DNA of 64,000 bases from Meconema thalassinum. Taxonomy: Eukaryota > Arthropoda > Insecta > Orthoptera > Tettigoniidae. Positions 46,069 through 58,500 of this stretch are shown here, piece by piece. The translations under genes and the position numbers were made by a program. The notes under the pieces are model-generated. The model searched no databases. It had not been told where the DNA came from and was given only the letters and a program-made list of their open reading frames with translations. The stretch is taken from the NCBI GenBank assembly GCA_946902985.2, contig OX336395.1:15974708-16038707 (forward strand), written 5' to 3'. Position 1 is the first letter of the stretch, and each line of letters opens with the position of its first letter.

Positions 46069-47165
46069 GCCTACTTTTCTTAAAATTTAAGATTCATGCC
46101 AATGATTAATCTATATGCATTTGTCTAGAATAATGACGAAATTAAGTTGGAAATATCAAAATTTCTAATTAGTTCGAAATACTGTATACATGGCATAATG
46201 TAGCCTAATAGTGCACTACAGTTGGCAGCCCTGGTGACTGAATATATTCTTAGTTCCATCTCCTAAGGTACAGAATACAAAATTTGGTTCATGACCAATG
46301 GATTGCATGGACGTTACATGCAGTTAAACATTGGATCTGACAGCGTGCGTAAAATCATGTTGGTATCAATGTCATGCATGTATTGTTCAGAAATAATCTG
46401 AAATATTATGATTTATTGTTGTGCCAATTTTGAATTAAATCCATTAATTAGTTTAGAAGTTACATGCATTTTAAAATCAAGTTGTCAGCACTGAAGAATA
46501 TTAGTTACTCCAAATTAATCTAGAATGCCAGGTACTGTACGTGTAGAAAGTTTAGAGCTATTGGTTTGCATACTTTCTGATTTATTGATATTAGGGTAAC
46601 AAAAATAGAAACTGAATTTATTAACAGTTGGCAGCCTTGGTTGCTCTTAAGAATACGCATAGACATAATGTGTTATGGTATATAATACATACGAAATTTG
46701 GTTGAAATCCAATTGATAGTATAGAAGATATATGCATTTAAAAATTGGACCTATCAGCAGGCTTATAATCATTTTGGCAACACTGCCATGTATGTCCTCC
46801 TAGAAGTTAAACTGAAATAATATTGTGTATACGTGTGCCAATTTTAAAATAGGTCCCATACATACCTTTCAAGGTATCCAACATGGAGCTCAAATTTCAA
46901 TTGCGATTTTTCAGCAGTTGGTACTACTGACATCATTTTCAAATACGGCATTGAGATATTCAGGGATAGATCTTTACTCCTACCAAATTTTGTTTCGATT
47001 GCTGCAGCCGTTTAGGAGTTGATAGGGGTGGACACACACACAGCCAGACAGACAGACAGAATGACAGACAGACAGACAGACAGAAGGACAGACAGACACA
47101 CATTTGCCCGGATCGATCTCATAAGTCTACCTTTTCCTCATTTTTGATAAATGTGAAAAGTAGGC
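46069..47165 (+). mobile_element. Dispersed non-autonomous element, copy 1 (GCCTACTTTTC ends)
   Basis: Starts gcctacttttc (46069-46079) and ends in the inverse gaaaagtaggc (47155-47165). The last 45 bases also form a hairpin (agtctaccttttc with gaaaagtaggct). The interior is built from diverged repeats of about 200-400 bp, each containing gttggcag(c)cctgg.., an aatttggtt..aaatccaat block and a ttacatgcattta block. A ctgcagccgtttaggagttgatagggg block and a (CAGA)n microsatellite precede the end. The tccgtgacga motif precedes the start in both copies. No coding sequence. Confidence 0.75.
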
Positions 47166-47339
47166 TAAAAATACGTACATATATTGAATATCAGTTTCTA
47201 TGTGGTTGAATGTAAAGTAATTTTCTACAATATTGAGCACCTCTAAATATGCCCCTCTAAATATGCACCTCGATTAACGTCCTAATATGATAATTTCAAA
47301 AAAAAAAAAAAAACAAGTAGTTCCGTGACGAACTAGAGA
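47166..47339. other. Spacer between the two element copies
   Basis: AT-rich, with a 17-base A run near 47299-47313 directly before the second copy. Nothing else is seen. Confidence 0.5.
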
Positions 47340-48730
47340 GCCTACTTTTCTTTAATATTAGAATTCATGCCAATCTATATAGACCTATCTAGAATAATGA
47401 CGAAATCAAGTTGGTAATACTAACATTTATAAGTACTACAGTTTGAAATACACCTAAAATAGTGAAGCCTAATACAGTAACTTACTACAGTTGGCAGCCC
47501 TAGCGACTCTGAATATATTCTTAGTTCCATCTCATAAGGTATAGAATGCACATACAATATTTAGTTGAAGTCTAATGGATAGTATGGACGTTACATGCCG
47601 TTTGATATTGGATTCATCAGTGCGCGTTGGGTACAAAGTCATGTATGTGATGCTCAGAAATAAACGCAAATATTACGATCTAATATAGTGCCAATTTTGG
47701 ATAAATCCATTTGTGAGTATAGAAGTTACATGAAATTAAAATTTAAACTATCAGGAAGCTTAGAATCATGTTGGCAGTACTGAGGTATATTAGTTACTCC
47801 AAATTATCTAGAATGTTCAGGTGCTATACGTGTGCAAACTTTAGAGCTGATGGCTTGCATACTTTCTGATATATTGATATTGGGATTGAACAATTAGAGA
47901 GAGCATTTACTAACAGTTGGCAGTCCTGATGGTTCTTACGAATACGTACAGTAATAACTATTATGGTACACAAGGCACATACGAAATTTGGTCGAAATCC
48001 ATTTGTTAGTATAGAAGTTATATGCATTTAAATACTGGACAAATCAACAGGCATATAATCGTGTTGGCAGCACTGATGTATATAAGTTACGCCAAACTAA
48101 GGTAGCATTTTAGATACTATACGTGTGCAAGGTTTAGAGTCGTTGGCTTGCATACTTTCTGATATATTGATATTAATGTTAAAATATATAGAGACCATTT
48201 ATCAACAGTTGGCAGCCCTGGCGGCTCATTAGAATACGTACAGTCATATCTGTTATAGTACACATAGTACATATGGAATTTGGTTGAAATTCAATTGACA
48301 GTATAAAAGTTACATTCATTTATATTATGGACCTATCGGCAGAATTAGAATCAAGTTGGCAACACTGGCATGTATGAACTTGTGAAAATTAATCTGGAAT
48401 GTTATCGTCTATTTGTGTGCCAATTTAGGATGAGTTCGCATCCATAATTTATGAGATATCCAACATAGAGCAAAAAATTCAATTGCGTTTTTCAGCAGTT
48501 GGTAACACTGATGTCAATTTCAAATATGGCCGTGAGATATTCAGGTGTAGATCTTTACTCATACCAAATTTGGTTACGATAGCTGCAGCCGTATAGGAGT
48601 TGATAGGGGAGGACACACACACAGCCAGACAGACAGACAGACTGACAGAAGGACAGACAGACACACATTTTCCCGGATCGATCACATAAGTGTACTTTTT
48701 CCTCCTTTTTGCAAAATGAGGAAAGTAGGC
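47340..48730 (+). mobile_element. Dispersed non-autonomous element, copy 2
   Basis: Same orientation and ends as 46069-47165: gcctacttttc at 47340-47350 and gaaagtaggc at 48721-48730, with a 3' hairpin (tgtactttttcctc with gaggaaagtaggc). It is about 290 bp longer because it has an extra interior repeat block (gttggcag..ttacat..). The (CAGA)n stretch lies at about 48620-48660. Identity to copy 1 is roughly 80-85% by eye. Two adjacent same-strand copies suggest tandem duplication or preferential insertion next to one another. Confidence 0.75.
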
Positions 48731-48783
48731 TAAACTACAGCAGAATGATTAAAACCAGTTATATTAAATACATTTGTGCAATA

Positions 48784-49141
48784 CAACCGTAAAGTTGGAG
48801 CCTCCGTGGCTTAGGCGGCAGCACGCCGGCCTCTCACCGCAGGGTCCGTTGTTCAAATCCCGGTCACTCCATGTGAGATCTGTGCTGGACAAAACGGAGG
48901 CAGACAGGTTTTTCTCCGGGTACTCCGTTTTCCCTGTCAAAATTTCATTCCAGCAACACTCTCCACTATCATTTCATTTCATCTGTCATTCATTTAATCA
49001 TTGCCCCGGAGAAGTGCGTCAGGCCTCGGCAGCCGGCACAGTTCATATCCTCGCCGCTAGATGGGGGCTTCATTCATTCCATACCTGACCCGGTAGGAGA
49101 CTGGAAGCAGGCTGTGGATTTTCATTTTCAACCGTAAAGTT
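48784..49141 (+). mobile_element. tRNA-derived SINE (family 2), copy 2, with 13-bp TSDs
   Basis: The body 48797-49128 is flanked by a perfect 13-bp TSD, caaccgtaaagtt (48784-48796 and 49129-49141). The B box is weaker (gttcaaatcc preceded by cgtt), and the tRNA-like head is otherwise as in the copy at 15543. The whole element is collinear with that copy, ending gtggattttcatt. Confidence 0.95.
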
Positions 49142-49509
49142 AAGGCAGAAAAATAAAAAAAAGTACCCTGGAAGTCGGTAGGATTCGCCGCATTCACTTG
49201 TGAATCCAAGTTGCTCGTTCCTTTGAAAAAACGGCTAAGAAGAGTCAAGAACTGGCAAACGAAAATATTCAATTGACGAAAAATAAAACCCTTCAATAGA
49301 ATTAAAGCACACAGCGGAAAATATTAGGTACTATACCTTCTTAAAAAAAGCCTACAGGGACAGTAACTCACATGATACAGACTGCATGAAGAGTATAAAA
49401 TTAGACTCAAAATCACATATTGTTTCCAATCCCACAAAACCCCTCTATAAATAATACAATACATAATCAGATCATACTGGAAATTAACTTATAACAAAGC
49501 TATATATTT
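49142..49509. other. Spacer between SINE and the right-hand array
   Basis: AT-rich single-copy-looking sequence, no gene. The last bases, gctatatatttgag, resemble a diverged form of the unit junction gctttatataatatagatgag. Confidence 0.5.
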
Positions 49510-52500
49510 GAGCGTGGGCCCTAATGGAAAATAATTCTATCACCTGAAACCAAAAATGCATGGGACGAAAAAATACATCAAAATAACATGTTGGTTTCCG
49601 ACCCTACAAGACGTAAAAAATATAATAAAAGTATTAAAAAAACTATTTTTTTGAAATTTCATTCGAATTAATTTTTAAGTTTTTCGTGGGACATAGAAAA
49701 TTTTTGGCCAAAAAGTACAAAATCATTAATAACTCCATAATTATACGTCGTATGATGAAATAGCAAGAGACAAAAAAGATGTAATGTGTTATTGTCTACA
49801 ACATAGGCCATGTACAATATCACACTCGGAGAAAAATTTCGGCCAAAAAGTACAAAATCATTAATAACTCCGTAATTAAACGTCGTGTGATGAAATAGCA
49901 AGAGACAAAAAAGATGTAATGTGTTAATGTCTACAACATAGGCCAAGTACAATATCACACTCAGAGAAAAATTTCGGCCAAAAAGTACAAAATCATTAAT
50001 AACTCCCTAATTAAACGTCGTATGAAAAAATAGCAAGAGACAAAAAAGATGTAATGTGTTAATGTCTACAACATAGGCCATGTACAATATCACACTCAGA
50101 GAAAAATTTCGGCCAAAAAGTACAAAATCATTAATAACTCCCTAATTAAACGTCGTATGAAAAAATAGGAAGAGAAAAAAAAGATGTAATGTGTTAATGT
50201 CTACAACATAGGCCATGTACAATATCACACTCAGAGAAAATTTTCGGCCAAAAAGTACAAAATCATTAATAACTCCCTAATTAAACGTCGTATGAAAAAA
50301 TAGCAAGAGATAAAAAAGATGTAATGTGCTAATGTCTACAACATAGGCCATGCACAATATCACACTCAGAGATATTACTGGAGATTTGTACTTTCCCCCT
50401 GTTAGTTTTATCTTTTGTAGGGTTGAAAATTAAAAAATGTACCTTATCGGAATTTTTCTGTTGATTGCAAGGTGAAAGGAGTGTTTTTGCCAAATATCAA
50501 GTTTGTAACTCATTTGGAAGTGGGTAAACATACCAAAAATGCATGGGACGAAAAAATACATCAAAATAACATGTTGGTTTCCGACCCTACAAGACGTAAA
50601 AAATATAATAAAAGTATTAAAAAAACTATTTTTTTGAAATTTCATTCGAATTAATTTTTAAGTTTTTCGTGGGACATAGAAAATTTTTGGCCAAAAAGTA
50701 CAAAATCATTAATAACTCCATAATTATACGTCGTATGATGAAATAGCAAGAGACAAAAAAGATGTAATGTGTTATTGTCTACAACATAGGCCATGTACAA
50801 TATCACACTCGGAGAAAATTTTCGGCCAAAAAGTACAAAATCATTAATAACTCCCTAATTAAACGTCGTGTGATGAAATAGCAAGAGACAAAAAAGATGT
50901 AATGTGTTAATGTCTACAACATAGGCCATGTACAATATCACACTCAGAGAAAAATTTCGGCCAAAAAGTACAAAATCATTAATAACTCCCTAATTAAACG
51001 TCGTATGAAAAAATAGCAAGAGATAAAAAAGATTTAATGTGTTAATGTCTACAACATAGGCCATGTACAATATCACACTCAGAGAAAAATTTCGGCCAAA
51101 AAGTACAAAATCATTAATAACTCCCTAATTAAACGTCGTATGAAAAAATAGCAAGAGAAAAAAAAGATGTAATGTGTTAATGTCTACAACATAGGCCATG
51201 TACAATATCACACTCAGAGAAAATTTTCGGCCAAAAAGTACAAAATCATTAATAAGTCCCTAATTAAACGTCGTATGAAAAAATAGCAAGAGATAAAAAA
51301 AGATGTAATGTGCTAATGTCTACAACATAGGCCATGCACAATATCACACTCAGAGATATTACTGGAGATTTGTACTTTCCCCCTATTAGTTTTATCTTTT
51401 GTAGGGTTGAAAATTAAAAAATGTACCTTTTCGGAATTTTTCTGTTGATTGCAAGGTGAAAGGAGTGTTTTTTTTGCCAAATATCAAGTTTGTAACTCAT
51501 TTGGAAGTGGGTAAACATTTATGTCAGTGAGTGAGTGAGTGAGTCAGTCAGTCAGCCTAGTAGCTTTATATAATATAGATGAGCATTGGTCCTAGTGGAA
51601 AATAATTCTATCACCTGAAACCAAAAATGCATGGGACGAAAAAATACAACAAAATAACATGTTGGTTTCCGACCCTACAAGACGTAAAAAATATAATAAA
51701 AGTATTAAAAAAACTATTTTTTTGAAATTTCATTCGAATTAATTTTTAAGTTTTTCGTGGGACAGAAAATTTTTGGCCAAAAAGTACAAAATCATTAATA
51801 ACTCCATAATTATACGTCGTATGATGAAATAGCAAGAGACAAAAAAGATGTAATGTGTTATTGTCTACAACATAGGCCATGTACAATATCACACTCGGAG
51901 AAAATTTTCGGCCAAAAAGTACAAAATCATTAATAACTCCGTAATTAAACGTCGTGTGATGAAATAGCAAGAGACAAAAAAGATGTAATGTGTTAATGTC
52001 TACAACATAGGCCATGTACAATATCACACTCAAAGAAAAATTTCGGCCAAAAAGTACAAAATCATTAATAACTCCCTAATTAAACGTCGTATGAAAAAAT
52101 AGCAAGAGATAAAAAAGATTTAATGTGTTAATGTCTACAACATAGGCCATGTACAATATCACACTCAGAGAAATATTTCGGCCAAAAAGTACAAAATCAT
52201 TAATAACTCCCTAATTAAACGTCGTATGAAAAAATAGCAAGAGAAAAAAAAGATGTAATGTGTTAATGTCTACAACATAGGCCATGTACAATATCACACT
52301 CAGAGAAAATTTTCGGCCAAAAAGTACAAAATCATTAATAACTCCCTAATTAAACGTCGTATGAAAAAATAGCAAGAGATAAAAAAGATGTAATGTGCTA
52401 ATGTCTACAACATAGGCCATGCACAATATCACACTCAGAGATATTACTGGAGATTTGTACTTTCCCCCTATTAGTTTTATCTTTTGTAGGGTTGAAAATT

Positions 52501-55500
52501 AAAAAATGTACCTTTTCGGAATTTTTCTGTTGATTGCAAGGTGAAAGGAGTGTTTTTGCCAAATATCAAGTTTGTAACTCATTTGGAAGTGGGTAAACAT
52601 TTATGTCAGTGAGTGAGTGAGTGAGTCAGTCAGTCAGCCTAGTAGCTTTATATAATATAGATGAGCATTGGTCCTAGTGGAAAATAATTCTATCACCTGA
52701 AACCAAAAATGCATGGGACGAAAAAATACATCAAAATAACATGTTGGTTTCCGACCCTACAAGACGTAAAAAATATAATAAAAGTATTAAAAAAACTATT
52801 TTTTTGAAATTTCATTCGAATTAATTTTTAAGTTTTTCGTGGGACATAGAAAATTTTTGGCCAAAAAGTACAAAATCATTAATAACTCCATAATTATACG
52901 TCGTATGATGAAATAGCAAGAGACAAAAAAGATGTAATGTGTTATTGTCTACAACATAGGCCATGTACAATATCACACTCAGAGAAAAATTTCGGCCAAA
53001 AAGTACAAAATCATTAATAACTCCCTAATTAAACGTCGTATGAAAAAATAGCAAGAGATAAAAAAGATTTAATGTGTTAATGTCTACAACATAGGCCATG
53101 TACAATATCACACTCAGAGAAAAATTTCGGCCAAAAAGTACAAAATCATTAATAACTCCCTAATTAAACGTCGTATGAAAAAATAGCAAGAGAAAAAAAA
53201 GATGTAATGTGTTAATGTCTACAACATAGGCCATGTACAATATCACACTCAGAGAAAAATGTCGGCCAAAAAGTACAAAATCATTAATAACTCCCTAATT
53301 AAACGTCGTATGAAAAAATAGCAAGAGATAAAAAAGATGTAATGTGCTAATGTCTACAACATAGGCCATGCACAATATCACACTCAGAGATATTACTGGA
53401 GATTTGTACTTTCCCCCTATTAGTTTTATCTTTTGTAGGGTTGAAAATTAAAAAATGTACCTTTTCGGAATTTTTCTGTTGATTGCAAGGTGAAAGGAGT
53501 GTTTTTGCCAAATATCAAGTTTGTAACTCATTTGGAAGTGGGTAAACATTTATGTCAGTGAGTGAGTGAGTCAGTCAGTCAGTCAGCCTAGTAGCTTTAT
53601 ATAATATAGATGAGCATTGGTCCTAGTGGAAAATAATTCTATCACCTGAAACCAAAAACGCATGGGACGAAAAAATACAACAAAATAACATGTTGGTTTC
53701 CGACCCTACAAGACGTAAAAAATATAATAAAAGTATTAAAAAAACTATTTTTTTGAAATTTCATTCGAATTAATTTTTAAGTTTTTCGTGGGACAGAAAA
53801 TTTTTGGCCAAAAAGTACAAAATCATTAATAACTCCATAATTATACGTCGTATGATGAAATAGCAAGAGACAAAAAAGATGTAATGTGTTATTGTCTACA
53901 ACATAGGCCATGTACAATATCACACTCGGAGAAAATTTTCGGCCAAAAAGTACAAAATCATTAATAACTCCCTAATTAAACGTCGTGTGATGAAATAGCA
54001 AGAGACAAAAAAGATGTAATGTGTTAATGTCTACAACATAGGCCATGTACAATATCACACTCAGAGAAAAATTTCGGCCAAAAAGTACAAAATCATTAAT
54101 AACTCCCTAATTAAACGTCGTATGAAAAAATAGCAAGAGATAAAAAAGATTTAATGTGTTAATGTCTACAACATAGGCCATGTACAATATCACACTCAGA
54201 GAAAAATTTCGGCCAAAAAGTACAAAATCATTAATAACTCCCTAATTAAACGTCGTATGAAAAAATAGCAAGAGAAAAAAAAGATGTAATGTGTTAATGT
54301 CTACAACATAGGCCATGTACAATATCACACTCAGAGAAAATTTTCGGCCAAAAAGTACAAAATCATTAATAAGTCCCTAATTAAACGTCGTATGAAAAAA
54401 TAGCAAGAGATAAAAAAAGATGTAATGTGCTAATGTCTACAACATAGGCCATGCACAATATCACACTCAGAGATATTACTGGAGATTTGTACTTTCCCCC
54501 TATTAGTTTTATCTTTTGTAGGGTTGAAAATTAAAAAATGTACCTTTTCGGAATTTTTCTGTTGATTGCAAGGTGAAAGGAGTGTTTTTTTTGCCAAATA
54601 TCAAGTTTGTAACTCATTTGGAAGTGGGTAAACATTTATGTCAGTGAGTGAGTGAGTGAGTCAGTCAGTCAGCCTAGTAGCTTTATATAATATAGATGAG
54701 CATTGGTCCTAGTGGAAAATAATTCTATCACCTGAAACCAAAAATGCATGGGACGAAAAAATACAACAAAATAACATGTTGGTTTCCGACCCTACAAGAC
54801 GTAAAAAATATAATAAAAGTATTAAAAAAACTATTTTTTTGAAATTTCATTCGAATTAATTTTTAAGTTTTTCGTGGGACAGAAAATTTTTGGCCAAAAA
54901 GTACAAAATCATTAATAACTCCATAATTATACGTCGTATGATGAAATAGCAAGAGACAAAAAAGATGTAATGTGTTATTGTCTACAACATAGGCCATGTA
55001 CAATATCACACTCGGAGAAAATTTTCGGCCAAAAAGTACAAAATCATTAATAACTCCGTAATTAAACGTCGTGTGATGAAATAGCAAGAGACAAAAAAGA
55101 TGTAATGTGTTAATGTCTACAACATAGGCCATGTACAATATCACACTCAAAGAAAAATTTCGGCCAAAAAGTACAAAATCATTAATAACTCCCTAATTAA
55201 ACGTCGTATGAAAAAATAGCAAGAGATAAAAAAGATTTAATGTGTTAATGTCTACAACATAGGCCATGTACAATATCACACTCAGAGAAATATTTCGGCC
55301 AAAAAGTACAAAATCATTAATAACTCCCTAATTAAACGTCGTATGAAAAAATAGCAAGAGAAAAAAAAGATGTAATGTGTTAATGTCTACAACATAGGCC
55401 ATGTACAATATCACACTCAGAGAAAATTTTCGGCCAAAAAGTACAAAATCATTAATAACTCCCTAATTAAACGTCGTATGAAAAAATAGCAAGAGATAAA

Positions 55501-58500
55501 AAAGATGTAATGTGCTAATGTCTACAACATAGGCCATGCACAATATCACACTCAGAGATATTACTGGAGATTTGTACTTTCCCCCTATTAGTTTTATCTT
55601 TTGTAGGGTTGAAAATTAAAAAATGTACCTTTTCGGAATTTTTCTGTTGATTGCAAGGTGAAAGGAGTGTTTTTGCCAAATATCAAGTTTGTAACTCATT
55701 TGGAAGTGGGTAAACATTTATGTCAGTGAGTGAGTGAGTGAGTCAGTCAGTCAGCCTAGTAGCTTTATATAATATAGATGAGCATTGGTCCTAGTGGAAA
55801 ATAATTCTATCACCTGAAACCAAAAATGCATGGGACGAAAAAATACATCAAAATAACATGTTGGTTTCCGACCCTACAAGACGTAAAAAATATAATAAAA
55901 GTATTAAAAAAACTATTTTTTTGAAATTTCATTCGAATTAATTTTTAAGTTTTTCGTGGGACATAGAAAATTTTTGGCCAAAAAGTACAAAATCATTAAT
56001 AACTCCATAATTATACGTCGTATGATGAAATAGCAAGAGACAAAAAAGATGTAATGTGTTATTGTCTACAACATAGGCCATGTACAATATCACACTCAGA
56101 GAAAAATTTCGGCCAAAAAGTACAAAATCATTAATAACTCCCTAATTAAACGTCGTATGAAAAAATAGCAAGAGATAAAAAAGATTTAATGTGTTAATGT
56201 CTACAACATAGGCCATGTACAATATCACACTCAGAGAAAAATTTCGGCCAAAAAGTACAAAATCATTAATAACTCCCTAATTAAACGTCGTATGAAAAAA
56301 TAGCAAGAGAAAAAAAAGATGTAATGTGTTAATGTCTACAACATAGGCCATGTACAATATCACACTCAGAGAAAAATGTCGGCCAAAAAGTACAAAATCA
56401 TTAATAACTCCCTAATTAAACGTCGTATGAAAAAATAGCAAGAGATAAAAAAGATGTAATGTGCTAATGTCTACAACATAGGCCATGCACAATATCACAC
56501 TCAGAGATATTACTGGAGATTTGTACTTTCCCCCTATTAGTTTTATCTTTTGTAGGGTTGAAAATTAAAAAATGTACCTTTTCGGAATTTTTCTGTTGAT
56601 TGCAAGGTGAAAGGAGTGTTTTTGCCAAATATCAAGTTTGTAACTCATTTGGAAGTGGGTAAACATTTATGTCAGTGAGTGAGTGAGTCAGTCAGTCAGT
56701 CAGCCTAGTAGCTTTATATAATATAGATGAGCATTGGTCCTAGTGGAAAATAATTCTATCACCTGAAACCAAAAACGCATGGGACGAAAAAATACAACAA
56801 AATAACATGTTGGTTTCCGACCCTACAAGACGTAAAAAATATAATAAAAGTATTAAAAAAACTATTTTTTTGAAATTTCATTCGAATTAATTTTTAAGTT
56901 TTTCGTGGGACAGAAAATTTTTGGCCAAAAAGTACAAAATCATTAATAACTCCATAATTATACGTCGTATGATGAAATAGCAAGAGACAAAAAAGATGTA
57001 ATGTGTTATTGTCTACAACATAGGCCATGTACAATATCACACTCGGAGAAAATTTTCGGCCAAAAAGTACAAAATCATTAATAACTCCGTAATTAAACGT
57101 CGTGTGATGAAATAGCAAGAGACAAAAAAGATGTAATGTGTTAATGTCTACAACATAGGCCATGTACAATATCACACTCAAAGAAAAATTTCGGCCAAAA
57201 AGTACAAAATCATTAATAACTCCCTAATTAAACGTCGTATGAAAAAATAGCAAGAGATAAAAAAGATTTAATGTGTTAATGTCTACAACATAGGCAATGT
57301 ACAATATCACACTCAGAGAAATATTTCGGCCAAAAAGTACAAAATCATTAATAACTCCCTAATTAAACGTCGTATGAAAAAATAGCAAGAGAAAAAAAAG
57401 ATGTAATGTGTTAATGTCTACAACATAGGCCATGTACAATATCACACTCAGAGAAAATTTTCGGCCAAAAAGTACAAAATCATTAATAACTCCCTAATTA
57501 AACGTCGTATGAAAAAATAGCAAGAGATAAAAAAGATGTAATGTGCTAATGTCTACAACATAGGCCATGCACAATATCACACTCAGAGATATTACTGGAG
57601 ATTTGTACTTTCCCCCTATTAGTTTTATCTTTTGTAGGGTTGAAAATTAAAAAATGTACCTTTTCGGAATTTTTCTGTTGATTGCAAGGTGAAAGGAGTG
57701 TTTTTGCCAAATATCAAGTTTGTAACTCATTTGGAAGTGGGTAAACATTTATGTCAGTGAGTGAGTGAGTGAGTCAGTCAGTCAGCCTAGTAGCTTTATA
57801 TAATATAGATGAGCATTGGTCCTAGTGGAAAATAATTCTATCACCTGAAACCAAAAATGCATGGGACGAAAAAATACATCAAAATAACATGTTGGTTTCC
57901 GACCCTACAAGACGTAAAAAATATAATAAAAGTATTAAAAAAACTATTTTTTTGAAATTTCATTCGAATTAATTTTTAAGTTTTTCGTGGGACATAGAAA
58001 ATTTTTGGCCAAAAAGTACAAAATCATTAATAACTCCATAATTATACGTCGTATGATGAAATAGCAAGAGACAAAAAAGATGTAATGTGTTATTGTCTAC
58101 AACATAGGCCATGTACAATATCACACTCGGAGAAAATTTTCGGCCAAAAAGTACAAAATCATTAATAACTCCGTAATTAAACGTCGTGTGATGAAATAGC
58201 AAGAGACAAAAAAGATGTAATGTGTTAATGTCTACAACATAGGCCATGTACAATATCACACTCAGAGAAAAATTTCGGCCAAAAAGTACAAAATCATTAA
58301 TAACTCCCTAATTAAACGTCGTATGAAAAAATAGCAAGAGATAAAAAAGATTTAATGTGTTAATGTCTACAACATAGGCCATGTACAATATCACACTCAG
58401 AGAAATATTTCGGCCAAAAAGTACAAAATCATTAATAACTCCCTAATTAAACGTCGTATGAAAAAATAGCAAGAGAAAAAAAAGATGTAATGTGTTAATG

